From positions 1 through 35,755 of the forward strand of contig CAZFNS010000015.1 in the NCBI GenBank assembly GCA_964520475.1: a stretch of 35,755 bases of DNA. Reading direction: 5' to 3'. This DNA comes from Ruminobacter sp964520475. Its GTDB lineage: Bacteria; Pseudomonadota; Gammaproteobacteria; Enterobacterales; Succinivibrionaceae. The notes under the pieces were generated by a model. The model searched no databases, was not told the DNA's origin, and saw nothing but the letters and a program-made list of their open reading frames with translations. Numbering within the stretch: position 1 is the first letter of the stretch; every line of letters begins with the position of its first letter. Shown here piece by piece: positions 33,276 to 35,755 of the stretch. The position numbers were made by a program, and so were the translations under genes.

Positions 33276-35537
33276 ATGAGCGAAACGACGGAATTTTTAA
33301 AGAGCATGCCGATCTGGTCGGAGGCGGACAAGGCCGTGGCCGGTTTTCTGGCCGGCAGGTGCCGCGCCGGAGACGACGTCGGGTACCTCCTGGGGCTGCT
33401 TCTTCAGCACGCGTGGGGTGAGGGCAGCGTCTGCCTGCGGCGCGGCGCCTTCGAGAGCTTTTTTTCCGCGATCTTCCGCGAGGAGATGAGCGCGCGGAAG
33501 AAAACCGATTTTTTCCGGAAACTGCGCGACGAGGGACGGATCCGCGGCGTGCCCGCGAACCCGCGCCCCGAGGACCTGCCCTTTTACGGGGAGTTCGTCC
33601 GGCCCGCCCTGCGCAAGCTCGACGATCGCGCGTTCTGCGCCGACCCGGGCAATCTGGGGAAGGATTTCGTCACCGCGGCGGACGATTCCGCCGGCGCGGA
33701 GGCGGCCGCGGAAGCCGCCGCCGCGCTGACGACGCCCGTGGTCTACAGCATGGACCGGCTCTATATCTCGCGGTATTACGCCTACGAAACCGGCATAGCC
33801 GCCATGATCCGCGCCCGCTTCGCGGCCGGCGCCGGGAACCGGGAGCCGGGGCGGCCCGGGCTGTCGGAGCGTTTCACCCCGGAAAACATCCGCCGGGCGT
33901 GGCGGGAAGTTTACGGCGGGCCGGAAGCGGATCCGGCCGCGGCAACGGAGATCGACTGGCAGAAGGTCGCGGTCGCGACGGCGCTGTACCGCGATCTCGC
34001 GATCATCACCGGCGGGCCGGGCACGGGCAAGACCTACTCGGTGGCCCGGCTCATCCGCCTGCTCAAAAAAATCGATCCCGACCTGAGGATCCTCATCGCC
34101 GCGCCCACGGGCAAAGCCGCCGCGCGGGTGACGGAGTCCCTCGCCGGCTCGCTCCGGGCCGCCGCGGACGCCGGCGTTTCGGACGGGGAACCGGCCGGCG
34201 GGATCGAGCGGGCGAAGACGGTGCACAGCCTGATCGGGACGTACCCGGACAGCAGCCGGACCCGGCACGGCGAGCGCGAACCGCTCGAGTGCGACGCGCT
34301 GATCGTCGACGAAGTGTCGATGATGGACATCGCCCTGATGCACAAAACCCTCAAGGCCGTCCGCCCGGGCGGGAAGATCATCCTGCTCGGGGACAAAGAT
34401 CAGCTTTCGAGCGTGGAAGCGGGGTCGATCCTCGGCGACATCTGCGCGGTCCTCCGCGAAGGCGGAAGAACCGGGCCGGACGGCGGCGAGCTGCGCTTTA
34501 TCTCCGAGCTGACCGGCTACGCGCCGGAGCGGCTCGCCCTCTCCGAGGGACTGGCCCCGGGCATCGTCGCGCTGCGCAAATCCCGGCGCTACGAGTCGAG
34601 CCCGCTCATCGGGATCCTCGCTGAGCGCCTGAACGGCGGGGAAAACTTTTCGGGAACGGAAGAGGCCTTCGCGGGCCGCGCCGGCGCCGCGCCCGGGCCG
34701 GCTGCGGATTTCGCCGCGAAAACGATCCGCTTCGCGACCGGTTCCGGGGAGGGCGGGACGAACGGCGCGGTCATCCTCGCGGGCATCGGGGAGGAACGCG
34801 TGAAACGGCTCTGCCGCGAGATCGCGACGGGCTGGGGGCAAAGCGGCGTCGACCCGGGCGCCGGCTGCCTGCGGGACTACTTCGCGTTCATGAGCGCGCA
34901 CCGGACGCTGGACGGCGCGGCGGCGCGGGAGGCTTTCGGGAGACTCGGGCGGTTCAGGGCGCTGTGCCCGGAGCGCGAGGGCAGGTTCGGGACAAAGGAA
35001 GTCAACGAGCTTATCGCGAAAGAGGGGCTCGGGATCGTCCTCGGCGGCCCGCGGGAAGCGGCGGAGGAGGAAACCGGCTGGGATTCGGACTGGTTTCCGG
35101 GTCTCGCGCTGCTGATTACCAAAAACGACCGTCAGCTCAACCTGAACAACGGCGACGTGGTGATATGCGGCTACGACGCGAAGCACGGGAACCGCAGGAG
35201 GGTCTGGGCGTGCGACGAAAACGGCGCGTACCGGTCGGTGTCGTTCGGGCTCATCCCGGAGCACATCAAGGGCTTCGCCATGACCATCCACAAATCCCAG
35301 GGCTCCGAATTCGATCACGTCATGATCGTCATGAGCGGCGAGGAGAGAATGATTACCCGGGAACTGATCTACACCGGGGTCACCCGGGCGAAGCATTACG
35401 TCAGCATGGCGATCGGGAACGGCGGCTCGGGCGATCTCGGGCGGCTCGACGGGGCGTTCCGCAAAAAGGTGGAGCGGGCGAGCGGTCTCGCCGAGAGACT
35501 TTACGGCGAGCCGGCGGAGGATCCCGCATCCCGGTGA
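33276..35537 (+). CDS. recD: Exodeoxyribonuclease V subunit RecD
   Basis: The 5'-to-3' SF1B helicase of RecBCD. Walker A GGPGTGKT (246-253), Walker B IVDEVSMMD (Asp345-Glu346), GDKDQLSSVEAGSILGDI (from 372), the motif V/VI region TIHKSQGSEFDHVMIV and LIYTGVTRAKHYVSMA are present. At 753 residues it is longer than E. coli RecD (608); the extra length is Ala/Glu/Gly-rich stretches around 130-200 and 430-500. The ATG at 33276 was preferred, with GGGGA upstream, over a TTG eight codons earlier. Last gene of the operon. Confidence 0.95.
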   Translation: MSETTEFLKSMPIWSEADKAVAGFLAGRCRAGDDVGYLLGLLLQHAWGEGSVCLRRGAFESFFSAIFREEMSARKKTDFFRKLRDEGRIRGVPANPRPEDLPFYGEFVRPALRKLDDRAFCADPGNLGKDFVTAADDSAGAEAAAEAAAALTTPVVYSMDRLYISRYYAYETGIAAMIRARFAAGAGNREPGRPGLSERFTPENIRRAWREVYGGPEADPAAATEIDWQKVAVATALYRDLAIITGGPGTGKTYSVARLIRLLKKIDPDLRILIAAPTGKAAARVTESLAGSLRAAADAGVSDGEPAGGIERAKTVHSLIGTYPDSSRTRHGEREPLECDALIVDEVSMMDIALMHKTLKAVRPGGKIILLGDKDQLSSVEAGSILGDICAVLREGGRTGPDGGELRFISELTGYAPERLALSEGLAPGIVALRKSRRYESSPLIGILAERLNGGENFSGTEEAFAGRAGAAPGPAADFAAKTIRFATGSGEGGTNGAVILAGIGEERVKRLCREIATGWGQSGVDPGAGCLRDYFAFMSAHRTLDGAAAREAFGRLGRFRALCPEREGRFGTKEVNELIAKEGLGIVLGGPREAAEEETGWDSDWFPGLALLITKNDRQLNLNNGDVVICGYDAKHGNRRRVWACDENGAYRSVSFGLIPEHIKGFAMTIHKSQGSEFDHVMIVMSGEERMITRELIYTGVTRAKHYVSMAIGNGGSGDLGRLDGAFRKKVERASGLAERLYGEPAEDPASR

Positions 35538-35574
35538 ACGCGCCCCCGGGCGGCGCTGAAACGATAACGGGGAG

Positions 35575-35607
35575 AACCCCGCGGCGGGCCCGCGCCGCGG
35601 GGTTTTT
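35575..35607 (+). terminator. Terminator of the recCBD operon
   Basis: A 12-bp stem AACCCCGCGGCG/CGCCGCGGGGTT (35575-35586 with 35593-35604) ending in a run of five T (35603-35607). Confidence 0.9.
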
Positions 35608-35646
35608 CGCGCCGGCCGGGATCCCCCGGAGCTCAGTTTTTTGCCA

Positions 35647-35755
35647 AGAAGATCAAAAAACCGTTGACGAAAAAAAATAAAGCATTAAAATGCACATCTG
35701 CCGTCAAGCCGCGAGGCGGGGCGGGAAGTTCTTTAACAACGAATCCAGACAATCT
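35647..35755 (+). promoter_or_regulatory. rRNA operon promoter and leader with boxA-like element
   Basis: TTGACG (35664-35669), a 16-base spacer and TAAAAT (35686-35691), preceded by an A-rich segment that could be an UP element. From 35729 the sequence TTCTTTAACAA, followed by ATCCAGACAATCT to the window end, matches the conserved antitermination/leader region before 16S rRNA genes in gammaproteobacteria. The 16S gene itself lies beyond the window. Confidence 0.88.

Overview
The window reads as chromosomal DNA of a GC-rich, fermentative gammaproteobacterium. The evidence is an E. coli-type four-subunit fumarate reductase (frdABCD), RecBCD, Hfq, RsgA-Psd, and at the far right a gamma-type rRNA leader (promoter plus a boxA-like TTCTTTAACAA). 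Much of the content matches the 94-95 min region of the E. coli map (frdDCBA, psd, rsgA, three tandem tRNA-Gly genes, hfq, rnr, rlmB, rpsF-rpsR-rplI), with insertions and losses: orn is absent between rsgA and the tRNA-Gly genes, priB is absent from the S6 operon, an aminotransferase sits between rnr and rlmB, and a dicarboxylate carrier sits between rlmB and rpsF. A succinate-producing, gut-type relative of the Aeromonadales/Succinivibrionaceae would fit, but that is inference; no complete marker gene is present.

Layout. 1-3.5 kb (minus): frdABCD, ending in a strong terminator. 3.7-5.8 kb (minus): rsgA-psd, overlapping by ATGA. 6.0-6.4 kb (plus): three identical tRNA-Gly(GCC) genes in perfect 101-bp tandem units, then trmN6. 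7.2-8.7 kb (minus): a less GC-rich DUF4143-type ATPase, probably acquired, with a decayed duplicate of its own 5' end and promoter. 8.9-13.1 kb (plus): secA, then a diverged exonuclease I homologue that appears to lack every catalytic residue. 13.1-15.7 kb (minus): a disulfide-oxidoreductase-like flavoprotein with a rearranged active site, a variant Hfq, and a tRNA Phe-Thr-Phe cluster. 15.8-17.0 kb (minus): iron-dependent alcohol dehydrogenase, divergent from rnr. 17.2-22.2 kb (plus): rnr, an aspC-like aminotransferase with an elaborately foldable 5' leader, rlmB. 22.2-23.7 kb (minus): DASS-family dicarboxylate carrier. 24.0-25.3 kb (plus): rpsF-rpsR-rplI. 25.4-35.6 kb (plus): recC-recB-recD. 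35.65 kb to the end: promoter and leader of an rRNA operon whose 16S gene lies beyond the window.

How it fits together. Fumarate reductase, the dicarboxylate carrier, the aminotransferase (aspartate/oxaloacetate) and the alcohol dehydrogenase fit anaerobic C4-dicarboxylate metabolism with succinate as an end product. The remainder is core information processing: ribosome assembly and RNA decay (rsgA, rnr, rlmB, hfq, ribosomal proteins, tRNAs), protein export (secA), phospholipid synthesis (psd) and double-strand-break repair (recCBD). No CRISPR array, insertion sequence or prophage was seen.

The points most worth following are the catalytically empty SbcB-like protein, the structured leader of the aminotransferase gene, the flavoprotein whose CxxxxC disulfide has become SxxCxC, and the 31-bp AT-rich element preserved unchanged in both the intact and the decayed ATPase upstream regions.
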